Source: Phaseolus vulgaris
Taxonomy: Eukaryota; Streptophyta; Magnoliopsida; Fabales; Fabaceae
Reading direction: 5' to 3'
DNA: 64,000 nucleotides
NCBI RefSeq assembly: GCF_000499845.2
Contig: NC_023755.2
Location: forward strand, 30,532,698 to 30,596,697
The notes under the pieces were generated by a model. It was not told the origin of the DNA. It ran no database searches and was given only the letters and a program-made list of their open reading frames with translations. The translations under genes were made by a program, and so were the position numbers. How positions within the stretch are numbered: position 1 is the stretch's first letter; every line of letters begins with the position of its first letter. Positions 10,525-20,715 of this stretch are shown here, piece by piece.

Positions 10525-11465
10525 AAACTCGTAGTTGATGATGGAGGAAGTAGGCAGAGTCACGTTAGAAGAGGCAACTCCTTTCCAGAAGTTGCATAAG
10601 TCTTTGTCGAACTCTCCCATTTTTTCTGGCTCCCTGGCCTTCCTGAAGCTCGACTCCTTCTTTCCCTTGTTCACCCAATACAAGGGAAACCCGTCGAGGA
10701 GGAAAGGGTCTCGGTCGTTGCAGCGAACGCGCACGAATTTCCCCTTCCAGTCCTTATAAGATTGCTGGAAGATGGAAAGGATGGACCTCCCAGCGACCCC
10801 GTTGAGGCTAACCCATAAACGATCACCCGGGTTCTTGGCCTCGAACAGGTAGAGGAACACGTCCACTGAAGCCAGATGCCCCAAGTGTGCGCAAATGATT
10901 TGGTAGGCCCGGACGAACGCCCAGCTGTTGGGATGAAGCTGGGCGGGGGCTATGTCAAGCTCGGTCAGGAGCTCCCTCTCGAAGCGGGTGAAGGGGAATT
11001 GGAGCTTGACTTTCGTGAACATTGTGGCATAGATGAAGCAGAAGGGGCCGTCGTCGCTCCCCTGGTTATCGGTGCAAATAGGCTCTCCAGGAGGACAAGG
11101 ATGCACGGATACCTTGTCATCGTGTTCCTTGCTGAAAGAAAGATGAGTTTGGTCACCTTTCTTAAGGTGGAGGATGTCGCGATCGGTGTTGATGGATGAA
11201 GTCTCACCCAGCAGGGCTGAAGAGGCCCAAGGATATAGTTGCTTGTAGTTTGGAAGGGACCTCACAACTGCGCTGGTGTGAGGTGGGTTTGGCTGCGGTT
11301 GGCTGGGTCGAGAAGGCGCGGGTCTCACGACCTTGCTCGAAGGGACGTTAGGATCCCTTGGGGGGTCGCGGGAGGAGGAAGGGTTTGCCCTACGGGTGTT
11401 CGTCGGAGGGTTGCGGGGATATGGAGGAGGGTTTGGTGTAACTTTGGAGCGAGCCATTGGAGAAG

Positions 11466-11700
11466 CTGCAAGAAGACGAAAAGGGGAAGAGATGAGAGTT
11501 TGTAAGCAGAGAGACTCAACAGAAGAGAAGGAGATAGAAGAACAAGGGGGGCTCGCAGAGAAAAGGTTTAGAAACCCTAAACGCAGAAAAGAAAAAGCGA
11601 AACAGAGAAAACATCCCACAACGTATGCTTCAGACAGTTAATGGATGATGTAAACCGATCAAAATGCAGCAAATATCAGTGGGAGTGATAAAAAAGTTAC
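11466..11700 (-). other. Leader (5' UTR) intron of AS1
   Basis: The minus strand reads AAAAG|GTAACTTTTTT ... TCTTCTTGCAG|CTTCTCCA-ATG. This is a 235-bp GT...AG intron with a pyrimidine-rich end, 8 nt upstream of the ATG. Matching leader introns sit in AS2 (235 bp), AS3 (228), AS4 (240) and AS6 (236 after removing a solo LTR). The longer open frame reaching 11619 runs into this intron and is not coding. Confidence 0.75.
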
Positions 11701-11894
11701 CTTTTGATTATCAGAAAGGTGTTCAGTAAGATGAAGATTGAGGGAGTCGAAGCGTTCGCTGAGGTGTTTCGAGAGCTTGGAACAAGGAAGAAGATAATGA
11801 AACAGTGAAGTGGCGCGAAGTGTTTAAAGGTTTTGAAGAGTCTCGAACGTTGCGAGAAGCGCAAGCGACACGAAATTATGGTCGTTGATAAGTC

Positions 11895-11900
11895 CACGTG
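11895..11900 (-). promoter_or_regulatory. G-box CACGTG upstream of AS1 leader exon
   Basis: A CACGTG sits about 195 bp upstream of the leader intron donor of AS1. Equivalent copies are at 15434 (AS2), 18303 (AS3) and 53031 (AS6), with a one-base variant at 39973 (AS4). Conserved placement suggests part of an antisense promoter. Transcription start is not established. Confidence 0.4.
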
Positions 11901-12021
11901 TCGAGCGATCGAAGGGGTTGGTGAAGTGTCAAATCGATGAACAGTATGAGCGCCAACGCGCAAGGCCACGTAGGTCGCCGGAAATTTAACCCAATAGCTT
12001 TTTCGCTGAACAAGTCGCAGC

Positions 12022-12038
12022 TCAAGACTGGGGGCTTG
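12022..12038 (+). other. Polypurine tract of T1
   Basis: AAGACTGGGGGCTTG lies immediately before the TGTACC start of the 3' LTR. The same G-rich block precedes the 3' LTR in T2, T3, T4, T5 and T6, as expected for the plus-strand DNA primer. Confidence 0.7.
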
Positions 12039-12672
12039 TGTACCGACCAGGTCATCGCTTGTGATGATGTGTCTGGCACGTGACCGTGTGGGGCGTGCTC
12101 AGCAGAACACGTGGACAAGAGAGAGATGAATGGTTCAGGAGTGAGCATAGTCGCCGACTCATGGAAGTAGCGTGTTGCAATGAACATAGCCGGTTGTCGC
12201 CGGGTTTGTATGACATCGACGTGTTAGACAATGGGAGATCGGGTGGTCAGACGTCGTCTATGGGGGCACATCGCCGGATCTTCCAGGAAACCTAGTTAAA
12301 ACTGTTGGAGGCTCAGAAGAGTAGTTTCCAGCGAGTAAGTCCAGTAAGATGGTTGCTGTACCAGCATGGGGAACAAAGGTTGAGTAAGCTGGGGGAAACA
12401 CCTTGCTCATCGGCGACGGGACTCCCAGAGTGGACATTCGTTGGTGGCAAGGCTTCCCCAGCTAGCACGTGTACGGCGTAGCAATAAGGAGGGTGGCACT
12501 CACGACAAGCGATATCACAAAGATGATGCACTTTGTTGCTTCCGGTACACACCTTGTCATGTGGTGTTTCACAGCGTAGTACGTGCTAGATTACTCCTTG
12601 AATAGGGGACTTGGTCGCGCGGCTGGCCACTACACACAGATAATATTCAAGTTACCTCAACCCAGATGACGA

Positions 12673-12831
12673 CACGTGTAGGATTGGATGCTACCTGTCC
12701 TTCCAACCCAGATGATGCCACGTGTAGGGTTGGATACAGTATAGAAACGACGCTCGAGTTACCTTAGCCCAGATGATGACACGTGTAGGGCTGGGTGCTA
12801 CCTGCTACCCCGGCCCAGATGGCGACACGTG
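12673..12831 (+). promoter_or_regulatory. Array of four CACGTG (G-box) motifs in T1 U3
   Basis: CACGTG occurs at 12673, 12719, 12780 and 12826, each within a repeated CCCAGATG..GACACGTGTAGG unit of roughly 45-60 bp, upstream of the TATA box at 12893. Three more CACGTG motifs lie earlier in the LTR (12077, 12108, 12466). G-boxes bind bZIP and bHLH factors, including ABA-response bZIPs, so stress-linked transcription is possible but not shown. Confidence 0.6.
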
Positions 12832-12892
12832 CAGGGTTGGATGCGAGCCACGCGTCCAAAGTGTAACTGCCTGTAGAGAGAAAAAACCTAGC

Positions 12893-12899
12893 TATAAAG
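12893..12899 (+). promoter_or_regulatory. TATA box of T1 LTR
   Basis: GCTATAAAGG about 290 bp before the LTR end. T4 has GTATATAAGG in the corresponding place. Confidence 0.5.
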
Positions 12900-13183
12900 G
12901 TAAACTTAACAGAATTTGCAGAGGTACGTTTTTCATTACGGCTCATTGCTAGGGTTGTGTGCACTTTAGTACGGTTCTGCAGAGTATATTTCTCTCAGTT
13001 TTTGGGTGTTCTTGTCACTGACTTGAGCGTCGGAGCGCCACCGGCCGCATAGGCGCCACTTTGTGTTTTTCAGGTTCTGAGAGAGGCCATCTGTGGAGTG
13101 GACTTGAAGGGCACGTGGTGTCAAGCTGGTGAGGGAGAACGTGACGAGGCAACGCTCTCGCGCTAGGTCAACCGGCAGGAACA

Positions 13184-14089
13184 GCTATATAACTGACAAA
13201 ACCATTCAACCGGTTAAATCGTAGTTTTAACCGATTAAATGTGTGTTTTCATAACAGTTTTTTGAAAACCAGTTTTAACTGATTTGGTTGTTCAAATCTG
13301 CCTTCACCGGTAGCTTTTCACGTTATATAAAATTAGTCTTCTTTAAAGGATTGATAAAGCAGAAAAGTTTGATACTCTGATTTGAGATTGTTTTGAGAGA
13401 TTACCAACTGTTTGTGAAAAGGTTTTTTACCAAGTGTTAGCAAGATTGCCTTTGAGCTTTGCTGTGATTCAAGAACTGATCAATAGGGTTTCTGGTGTAG
13501 TGTGATTCCAAGTGTTTTTTATCCCTGTTTAGGTTCTCGTAACTGTTCATATTACTCTCTAAATAACTGTTGTAAAATCCTGTAAATTCAGTGTGATTCT
13601 GGCTTGAGGTGTTGGTTGTGTGCAAAGAGGGTGAGTAGGCTTTGTGGGATTCAAAGTCACCTCTTTTTGTGATGTGTGTGTAATTTGTGATTGGTTGCAT
13701 AGTGAAATACTTAGTGGTTTGATTGAGGACTTGATGTAGCTCTTGGATAGAGTGAACCAGTATAAACCTTGTGTGTAATTCTCTCTATCTCTTCTCTCCA
13801 TATTTGTTTGATATTTTCCGCTGTCATAAACAACCGATTGAATCGTGATTTTAATCGATTATATTTATGTTATCTGTTTCTGTTTGGAAATTTGATTGGC
13901 TTTCTGAATTTCTTTTCTGAGTTGTTTGTTAAAGTTTCATTTTGAGCAAAGTATTTGTGAAAATCTTTTGGAAACAATTCACCCCCTTCTTGTTACAGCC
14001 ATCAATCCTAACAATTGGCATCAAGAGCAAGGTTCTTGAAAGTTACTCAAGTTTTGATTTATGGCTTTTGAAAATCTTTTGATGGCTGA
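13184..14089 (+). mobile_element. Ty1/copia LTR and start of gag (C2)
   Basis: 13184-14013 looks like a copia LTR: a TATA-like GTTATATAAAA near 13322 and an end CCTAACA at 14013, followed by ATTGGCATCAAGAGC, a near match to the initiator-Met-tRNA primer site TTGGTATCAGAGC. An ATG at 14061 begins 'MAFENLLMAD', and T2 interrupts it at 14090. Several imperfect AACCGATTAAAT-type motifs occur at 13208-13240 and 13830-13855. The left LTR end is probably lost or abuts T1. No pol is present. Confidence 0.65.
14014..14028 (+). other. Primer binding site of copia element C2
   Basis: ATTGGCATCAAGAGC directly after the CCTAACA LTR end resembles the plant copia PBS complementary to the initiator Met tRNA, with two or three mismatches. 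Confidence 0.55.
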
Positions 14090-15293
14090 TGTTCCCACCG
14101 GTTGACCGGGATCGTCTTTGCGCGTGGCTTGTCCTCGCGAACTAGGGCACCTTTGTTTTGCTTCGTCTGTGAGTACCTGAAAAGAAGTGAAGAAAGGGGC
14201 GCCCTCGCAGCCGTTTGCACTCCAACGATCAAGTCAGCTAGCGAGAAACATCAAAGGTGACGCACCTCCGTATCGGAACACCGTAGACGAATGCTCTGAA
14301 GGTGGTCAGAAATAACTGAGTGACTAAAACTGTGTTGCCCTAATTGCCTTGTGCTCACAGTGGGTGCGCAGCGAAAACAACTAGGGTTTGTGCTCTGTGT
14401 AACTATGAGAATTAGGTCAAAAAACTATCCTCATTCAAACGTCCCAAGGTCTCCTTTTATACACCCTTCACATTTAAAACGCGTTAAAGCACATTGAAAG
14501 CGTATAAAAATATTCCTTGGAACGTTCGAATCTTAACTGAATTAGCGCGTACCTTTCACTGAAACCTTTAATGAGCACGTGTGCATTGCCACGTGCCCTT
14601 CTGACTTGATCGTTATTCTGCGCAGAGGGTCCCACAGCGCCGCAACCCAACTTAGGGTTATTTCATGGTGTGGGCCCTTCTCCCTTCGAAGTGCTTCTGG
14701 CGCGTGGGGTGACTTTCTGGGTGCCAACTCATGCGCCCCAATTGCTAGTCACTCGCTCTGGGGGTGCATCTACCTTTCTCTCGTATCATACACGTGGTTC
14801 TCCCCTGATCATGGCCCTCTCATGGGTCGTATCTGTACTAGGGTCTCCCAGCAGTGGCGTGGATACTTCACGAGTCAGGTTTACCCCCTACTGGTACTAG
14901 AACTTATAGCCTTGAAGCCACCTTTCTTTGTTACTGTTCTGAGCTATTAAGGTCCAAAGCATCCTCACGGTGTCACCCCCTCCACGGTCTTTCCTACCCA
15001 TGGGCATCGGGGGGTAACACCATCGATATCTCCGCTTGGCTACGTCTTCTCTTGGCGATGTCTTTGCCCGGCGATGCCTCTCTTGGGCGATGTCTTTGCT
15101 CGGCGATGCCTCTCTTGGGCGATGTCAGACCACCTGATCTTCCATTAGCTAACACGTTGGTGACACACAAAGCGGCGACAACCGATTATGTATGCCGCAG
15201 AACGCCACTTCCATAAACGACGACTATGTTGCCTTCTTGACCACCCACCTTTCTCTTGTCCACGTCATCACACCCGATGACTTGATCGGTACA
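14090..15293 (-). mobile_element. 3' LTR of T2 (1204 bp)
   Basis: Begins TGTTCCCACCGG and ends TTGATCGGTACA in + orientation, which is the reverse complement of the TGTACCGATCAA...GGGAACA pattern of the other LTRs. It shares the GTCTTTGCGCGTGG block with the LTR of T3, so T2 and T3 LTRs form a subfamily distinct from T1/T6. Confidence 0.85.
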
Positions 15294-15433
15294 CAAGCCC
15301 CCCAGTCTTAAGCTGTGACTGGTCCAGCGAAAAGACTAAGAAGTTGAAATTTCGGCGACCTACGTGGCTTCGCGCGTTAACGCCCACGCTATTTACTGAT
15401 TTGACATTTCACCAACCCCCTCCTGTCAACTGA

Positions 15434-15439
15434 CACGTG
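15434..15439 (+). promoter_or_regulatory. G-box upstream of AS2
   Basis: TGACACGTGGACTTATCAAC is conserved upstream of the antisense leader exon. The related block in AS6 is at 53029-53048 and in AS3 near 18301. Confidence 0.4.
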
Positions 15440-15624
15440 GACTTATCAACGACTATCATTCACTGCCGTTTGCGCTTCTTGTAACGTTCGAAACTCTTAA
15501 AATTCTCGAGCCACTTCACTGTTTCATTATCTTCTTCTTCATTCTCAAACTTTCGAAACACCCTAGCTAACACTTCATCTCCCTCAATCATCGTTTTCCT
15601 CGAAGCATCTTCGCTCATCAAAAG

Positions 15625-17356
15625 GTAACATTTTTACTTCTCCCACTGATATTTGCTGCATTTTAATCGGTTTGCATCATCCATTGACTGTCTGGAGCAT
15701 ACGTTGTGGGCTGTTTGTTCTCTGTTTTTTCTTTTTCTGCGTTTTAGGTTTTCTCTTCTCTGCGAGCCCCCCTTGTTCATGTTGTTTTCTTTTTCGTTTT
15801 TCACTCGAGTCATTCTGTTTATCAACCTTCCACTCTTCCCTTTTTCATCTTCTTTGCAGTTCTCCTGATGGCTCGTACAAGAATCACACCAAACCCCCCT
15901 GCCTCTTCTCGAAACCCACCTCCAAAAACACGCAGAATCCCTTCATCAGAAAACCCTTCCTCATCTCGTAACCCACCTAGGGATCCCAACGTCCCTTCAA
16001 GTCGGGCTGAGAGACCTGCACCCTCTCATCTTGACCAACCGCGACCAACCCCTCCACAATCCAGTGCCGACGCGTGCCCCACCCTTGACTACAAACTACT
16101 ATACCCCTGGGCCACTCCAGCCTTGTTGAGTGAGACCTCCTCTATCAACACTGAAGCAGATGTTCTTCGTTTGAAGAGAGGAGACAAGGCCCACCTTTCC
16201 TTTACTAAGGAACATGATGACAAGGTGGTTGTTCGCCCTTGTCTTCCTGGGGAACCTATCTGCACTGACAATGAGGCGAACAACGATCACCCCTTTTGCT
16301 TCGTCTACGCAACCGTATTCAAGAAGGTCAAGCTCAGACTCCCCTTCACTCGCTTTGAGAGGGAGCTTCTGACTGAGCTTGACATCGCCCCCGCCCAGCT
16401 GCACCCCAACAGCTGGGCGTTCGTTAGGGCATACCAAATCATCTGCGCACACCTAGGCCACCCAGCTTCTGTAGACGTATTCCTATTTCTGTTCGAGGCC
16501 AAGAAGCCAGGGGATCGTCTTTGGGTGAGCCTTAATGGGATTGCTGGGAGATCCATCCTCTCAATCTTCCAGCAATCCTACAAAGACTGGAAGGGCAAGT
16601 TTGTCCGCGTGTCCTGCAACGATCGGGATCCTACCCTTCTTGATGGATTCCCCTTCTACTTGGTGAACAAGGGGAAGAAGGAGACCCAGGACAATTTTCG
16701 GAGGGCGAGGAGTCCAGAAAAAAAGGGGGAGCTTGACAAAGACTTGTGCAACTTCTGGAAAAAAGTTGCCTCCTCCAACATCACTTTGGCCACCCTCTCC
16801 ATCATTAACTTTGAATTTGCTGAAAGTCAACTGGACTTTCACATAGGTCTGCCCTCCCTTCTTCTCCAAATTTCTCTTTCTGTGTTAAGTCCACTTTACT
16901 CTTTATCAAATTTGCTTGTATTACACTGACCTACATTCGTTCTCGGCTGTTTGATTCATACATTAGTGTTCCCATTGCTTGCTTTCCTATGCATTATTAA
17001 TTGCTTGAACTGAGTTGATTTGCAAAGATTGATCTCTTTGTGCAGACACAATGTTGGGGAAGGAGCACATGGCTAGGCTACCCTCTATAGTCAAACATCA
17101 CGACCTAGCGGCGAGCTCTCAAACCGTCCCAAATTCAGTTTTCGGAAGCTGCTGTTGCCCTGGGCAAATCCCCCCAAGTGGGCTCACCTTCCCCTGCCAC
17201 TCTTCCTGCCCCCGAGAGGAAGAAACTACCATTAAAAAGGGCCAAGAGGAAGAATCCCACGGTGGTATCGGACGAAGAAGAGGACGAGAGCACTGAGGAT
17301 GGTCTTGTTTGCAAAAGGAAAAGAGCAACCAAAACTGAGCCACCAGCGGTTGAAAG
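15625..17356 (+). pseudogene. Antisense gene AS2 of T2 (exon 1 intact, exon 2 cut)
   Basis: The leader intron is 15625-15859 (GTAACA...TTTGCAG, 235 bp) and the ATG is at 15868. Coding exon 1 (15868-16846, 979 nt) is fully open. It has a Pro/Arg-rich N-terminus, then 'LYPWATPALL', 'HLSFTKEHDDK', 'PFTRFERELLTELDIAPAQLHPNSW', 'IFQQSYKDWKGKFVRVSC' and 'ELDKDLCNFWKK'. The phase-1 intron is 16847-17045 (GTCTGC...GTGCAG). Exon 2 begins 'DTMLGKEHMARL', soon loses frame after 'SSQTVPNS', and stops at 17356 where T3 is inserted. The exon 1 domain resembles the plant 'putative gypsy type transposon' family. The role is unknown. Confidence 0.75.
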
Positions 17357-18114
17357 TGTTCCGGCCGGCTGACCGCGATCGTCTTTGCGCGTGGCTTGTC
17401 CTCGCGAGCTAGGGCACCTTCGTTATGCTCCATCTGCGATACCTGAAAAGAAGTGAACAACGGGGCGCCCTCGCGGCCGTTTGCACTCCGACGATCAAGT
17501 CAGCTAGCGAGAAACATCAAAGGTGACGCACCCTCTGAAGGTGGTCAGAAATCACTGAATCACTAAAATTGTGTTGCCCTAATTGCCTTGTGCTCACAGT
17601 GGGTGCGCAGCGAGAACAACTAGGGTTAGTGCGCTGTGTAAAACTGCGAGAACTGGGTGAAAACCCGGATCCTTTTCAAATGACCCAAGGCCCCTTTTTA
17701 TATACCTTCTGTATTTAAAGCGCGTTGAAGCGCATTGAAAGCGTATAAAAATGTTCCTTGGAACGTTCGAATCTTAACTGAATTAGTGCGTACCTTGGAA
17801 AACTTTCTCTAAAACATTTAATGAGCATGTGCTAATTGCCACGTGTCCTTTTGAATTGATCGTCATTCTGTGCGAAGGGTCTCACAGCGCCGTAACCCAA
17901 CTTAGGGTTAATCCATTGTGTGAGTCCTCCTTCCTTGAAGTGCATCTGGCGCGTGGGGTGACTTTCTGGGCACCAACTCATGTGCCCCAAACTCGAGTCA
18001 CTCGCCCTGGGGGTGTATCTGCCTTTCTCTCGTACTTCTTCCTTGGGTCCCACGAGGGGTCCTACCACATGTTGACTTTGACTTTTGGTCCACGCCCGGG
18101 GACGGGACGGTACA
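17357..18114 (-). mobile_element. 3' LTR of T3 (758 bp)
   Basis: TGTTCCGGCCGGCTGACC...GGGACGGTACA on +. It shares GATCGTCTTTGCGCGTGGC and AGTGGGTGCGCAGCGA blocks with the T2 LTR but lacks about 450 bp of its U3. Downstream CAAGCCCCCCAGTCTTG is the polypurine tract complement. Confidence 0.85.
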
Positions 18115-18501
18115 CAAGCCCCCCAGTCTTGAGCTGACACTTGTTTCAGCGAAAAGACTAAGGCCTCGCCCATTATCCACGTGGCATTCTTGCTGATGTG
18201 ACATTCCTTCATTCAGTTTGACTTGACAATCCCTGAGGAACCGATGTGACATTTTCTGCGTTTAAAGATGTGACGTCTTAAGTTGCGCTTTTAATCTTTT
18301 GACACGTGGCTTAATCGCACGGCCATCACTTAGCACCTCTCGCACTGATCAGGTTAACATTACATCTTTCAAAACGCGCGCTCCCAACCACTGTTTCATT
18401 CACTCTTCGCATTCCCTCCACTGTTCATCTTCCCTGCGACTCTTGCGTTCTCCGCTTCCAAAAGTTCAAGCTCACGCCTTTTCGCCTTCCAACCACAAAA
18501 G

Positions 18502-20715
18502 GTATGGCCCTTTTTGTTCCGATCGTCTTTATACTTCATTGTCTTGATCTCATAACTGCCTGGGATTGTTTATTTTTATGTATTTCTTATGTTTTACCCC
18601 TTTCCTCCGCATTTCTTCGTTCTCCCTTCTTTTTTGGATTTCTCACGTGGGTAGGGGTCTTCCTGGGTTTATTTCCCCTTTTCCGCCTTAACCCTATTCA
18701 CTGAACCTTTCCTCTTCTTCATTCTCCAGCTTCCTCATCAATGGCACACACTAAAACAACGGCTAACCCTCCACCCCCCTCCGTCAATCATAAGGCCCTC
18801 TATCCGTGGGCTCCGAACGACCTGCTTGACGAGTGTTCGGACTTGGTCTCCACCAAAGCTTGGAGGGACCATATAGGGGAGCCAAGCACCTATGATCACT
18901 GCGCCTTCGCGAAAAGGCACGATAACGACATCTCTGTGCTTCCTTGCACTCTAGGGGAGCCCGTGTGTGGGGACGAATGGGCTAACAACGGGGTCCCCTT
19001 CTTTTATTTTTATCAAGTGGTGTTCAAGCGTATTGGGATGCGCTTGCCCTTTTCCCGATTTGAGAGGGAGTTGCTGACGGAGATTAACATCGTCCCTGCC
19101 CAGCTGCACCCCAACGGTTGGGCTTTCGTCAAGGCTTTTGGCGTGCTGTGCGGGTTCTTTAGGTGTACTCCCTCTGTTGACGTTTTCCTACACTTCTTCG
19201 AAGTGAAGAAACAGGGGAAGAGCCTTTGGGTGAGCCTCAGCAACATCCCTGGAAGGGTCCTTTTATCCCTATTCCAGCAATCCTTTAAGGGGTGGAAAGG
19301 CAAATTCTTCAAAGTTTGCTGCTCCGAGTACGACCCCTCCGCCCTAGACGGCTTTCCCCTATACTGGGTGAAGGAGGTAAAAACTGTGAAGCCCAAATCA
19401 TTGGACGAACTGCCCTCGAACGACCGAGAGGCTTGCCAAATATTGACCAGCGTGGGGGGTTTTGACACCGCTACTCTGATAAATCTAGAGTTCAACACCG
19501 AAGCTCTAGCAAAATATATAAGTACGAATGCTTTTTGTTGTAACCTTCTGGCCTCTATTTCTGTTGGATCTTTGCTTAATGCATGATTTGCCTGCTCATT
19601 TTGTGCTTTAATTTTAACCTTTGCCTAACCTCTGCCATGTTTTGTTTCCTTGGTGCAAATTCCAAGATGGATAGGCAGTGACGGTTGTGGATGGCTCAGT
19701 TGCTGAGGCCGAAAGACGGGGCCTTGGCATCTGCCCCTCCGAGCTCTGCCACGTCCCCAGCTTCTCCCCATCCTCACTCTCAATCTGCCACGACTCCGTC
19801 AACCCCACCAGTCCAAACTTCCTTCCACCAGCCTCCAAGTTCCCCTCTTCCCATTGCGGCCATGCCTCTTGCGCTGGCCGAGGCCGCTGCTCCCTCAGCC
19901 CCCCTTGACAAAGGGAAAAGGGTGGTGGTGGTCACTGATGATGATGAAGATTCTGCTGAGGGGCAAGTCTTCAAGCGTCAAAGGACAATTCAGCATGCCC
20001 CTCAATAGGTCACCTCGACCACTTCTTCCTCTCACGGGTCCGAGTCTTTGAGGGAGGATCCCCCTAGTGCCACTTCCCCTCCTCATCCGACGAACTCGGA
20101 GGTTGAGACTGAGGCCACGACCATTCTTTCGCCTGCCCCAGAGCTCCCTCCTCCTATGCAAGATTCGTTGAGGGGGTTCCTGGCCAGGGAGTCCTCAGAC
20201 AGTCAAGTTGAAGGGGCCCAGCAAGAAAGCTTATATTACTACATGGGGGCCTTCATGTCTTGTGCTTACGCTTGGCACAAACAGTCCAGGGTCAAAACTG
20301 CTCAAAACTCTGCCTTCTAAGCACTGAAGAAGGAAGTTGCTTCCTTAAAAGAAGAGAAGGAGAAGTTAAAAAAGGAGAAGGAGAGGCTAGCCACCCACTG
20401 GGGGCGGCAGGAGGAAGCATACAAAGCCTCGCTGGAGGTGGCACAGAAAGCAAGGGAAGAGGCCAACAAACGGTTATATGAGACGGCTCAAGCCCAAGCT
20501 GGGCTCCTTAATGAAGTGGTGCCTCTTCGGAAAAAGATTGCTGATCTCGAGGCGGCTACGGAGACCTCTAAGGTATACCAGAAGAAACTTGAGGACCAGT
20601 GTGTGAATCGGGAGTAGTGACTGGGAAAGGCTGAGGTCGCACTTGCAAACAAAACTGATGAATGCTCCTGGTTAACCGCTAAGAACAACTCTCTTCAAGC
20701 ATGGAAATCAACTTA
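18502..20715 (+). pseudogene. Antisense gene AS3 of T3 (diverged subfamily)
   Basis: The leader intron is 18502-18729 (GTATGG...CTCCAG) and the ATG is at 18741. Exon 1 (18741-19521, 781 nt, phase 1) is open. It lacks most of the Pro/Arg-rich N-terminus but keeps 'LYPWAPNDLLDE', 'PFSRFERELLTEINIVPAQLHPNGWAFV', 'SVDVFLHFFEVKK', 'LFQQSFKGWKGKFFKVCC' and 'DGFPLYWVKE'. The donor is GTACGA. The expected TGCAG acceptor reads TGCAA near 19657, suggesting a G-to-A splice mutation. Exon 2 has a Pro/Ser-rich segment, an acidic 'TDDDEDSAEG' stretch, then a long coiled coil with 'NKRLYETAQ' and 'VVPLRKKI'. It holds in-frame stops at 20006, 20318 and 20613. It is clearly a separate subfamily from AS1/2/4/6. 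Confidence 0.7.

Larger units (their letters stand above)
7891..11457 (-). pseudogene. Antisense gene AS1 of T1 (globular exon + coiled-coil exon)
   Basis: The ATG is at 11457-11455. Coding exon 1 (11457-10525, then 9476-9444 after solo LTR S2) has a Pro/Ser-rich N-terminus, then 'LYPWA', 'FTRFERELLTELDIAPAQLHPNSWAFV', 'SVDVFLYLFEAK', 'SILSIFQQSYKDWKGKF'. I believe this matches the plant 'putative gypsy-type transposon' Pfam family (PF04195). With S2 and one AAACT copy removed, exon 1 is 961 nt and open. The 189-bp intron (9443-9255) has GT...AG ends. Exon 2 starts 'DMMLGKDRMAEL', frameshifts after 'AAGSQT', and regains a clean coiled coil at 8682-7891 containing three 21-residue heptad repeats and the tail 'ISVYNEVVDGKIMPP'. 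Function is unknown. It lies antisense to pol. Confidence 0.75.
3555..13183 (+). mobile_element. Ty3/gypsy Tat-like retrotransposon T1, 5' truncated
   Basis: In order on the + strand: second RNase H (split by a solo LTR), integrase, a 3' untranslated region with 45-bp tandem repeats, an antisense two-coding-exon gene (itself split by another solo LTR), a polypurine tract and a 1145-bp 3' LTR ending GGCAGGAACA at 13183. Gag, protease, RT and the 5' LTR are missing. The left end is an abrupt join to copia sequence at about 3540-3555. Its LTR matches that of T6 (51746-52891) in length and in its CACGTG-containing repeats, so T1 and T6 are one subfamily. Confidence 0.85.
12039..13183 (+). mobile_element. 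3' LTR of T1 (1145 bp)
   Basis: Starts TGTACCGACCAGG and ends ACCGGCAGGAACA. It matches the 1146-bp LTR at 51746-52891 on the opposite strand. It has a U3 with seven CACGTG motifs, a TATA box near 12893, and a downstream block 'GACTTGAGCGTCGGAGCGC' shared with other LTRs here. The adjacent bases GCTAT would be the target duplication, but the 5' end of T1 is missing, so this cannot be checked in the window. Confidence 0.9.
14090..17356 (-). mobile_element. Tat-like element T2, 3' portion only
   Basis: This is a minus-strand element: 3' LTR at 14090-15293, polypurine tract at 15294-15310 (reverse complement of the GGGGGGCTTG block), then the antisense gene on the + strand (15625-17356). It is interrupted at 17357 by the LTR of T3, in the middle of the coiled-coil exon. 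Its LTR sits inside the gag start of copia C2 with GCTGA (14085-14089) as the candidate duplication. Pol and the 5' LTR of T2 are not in the window. Confidence 0.8.

Noticed and set aside
10522..11619. Reading AS1 exon 1 from the upstream ATG near 11619
   Set aside because: The extra N-terminus lies inside the conserved leader intron (11700-11466) and is not shared as protein with other copies. The ATG at 11457 matches AS2, AS4 and AS6.
13200..13990. Host gene upstream of 14061
   Set aside because: The following ATTGGCATCAAGAGC is a copia primer site and the ATG opens a copia-type gag start, so this is an LTR and not a host promoter.
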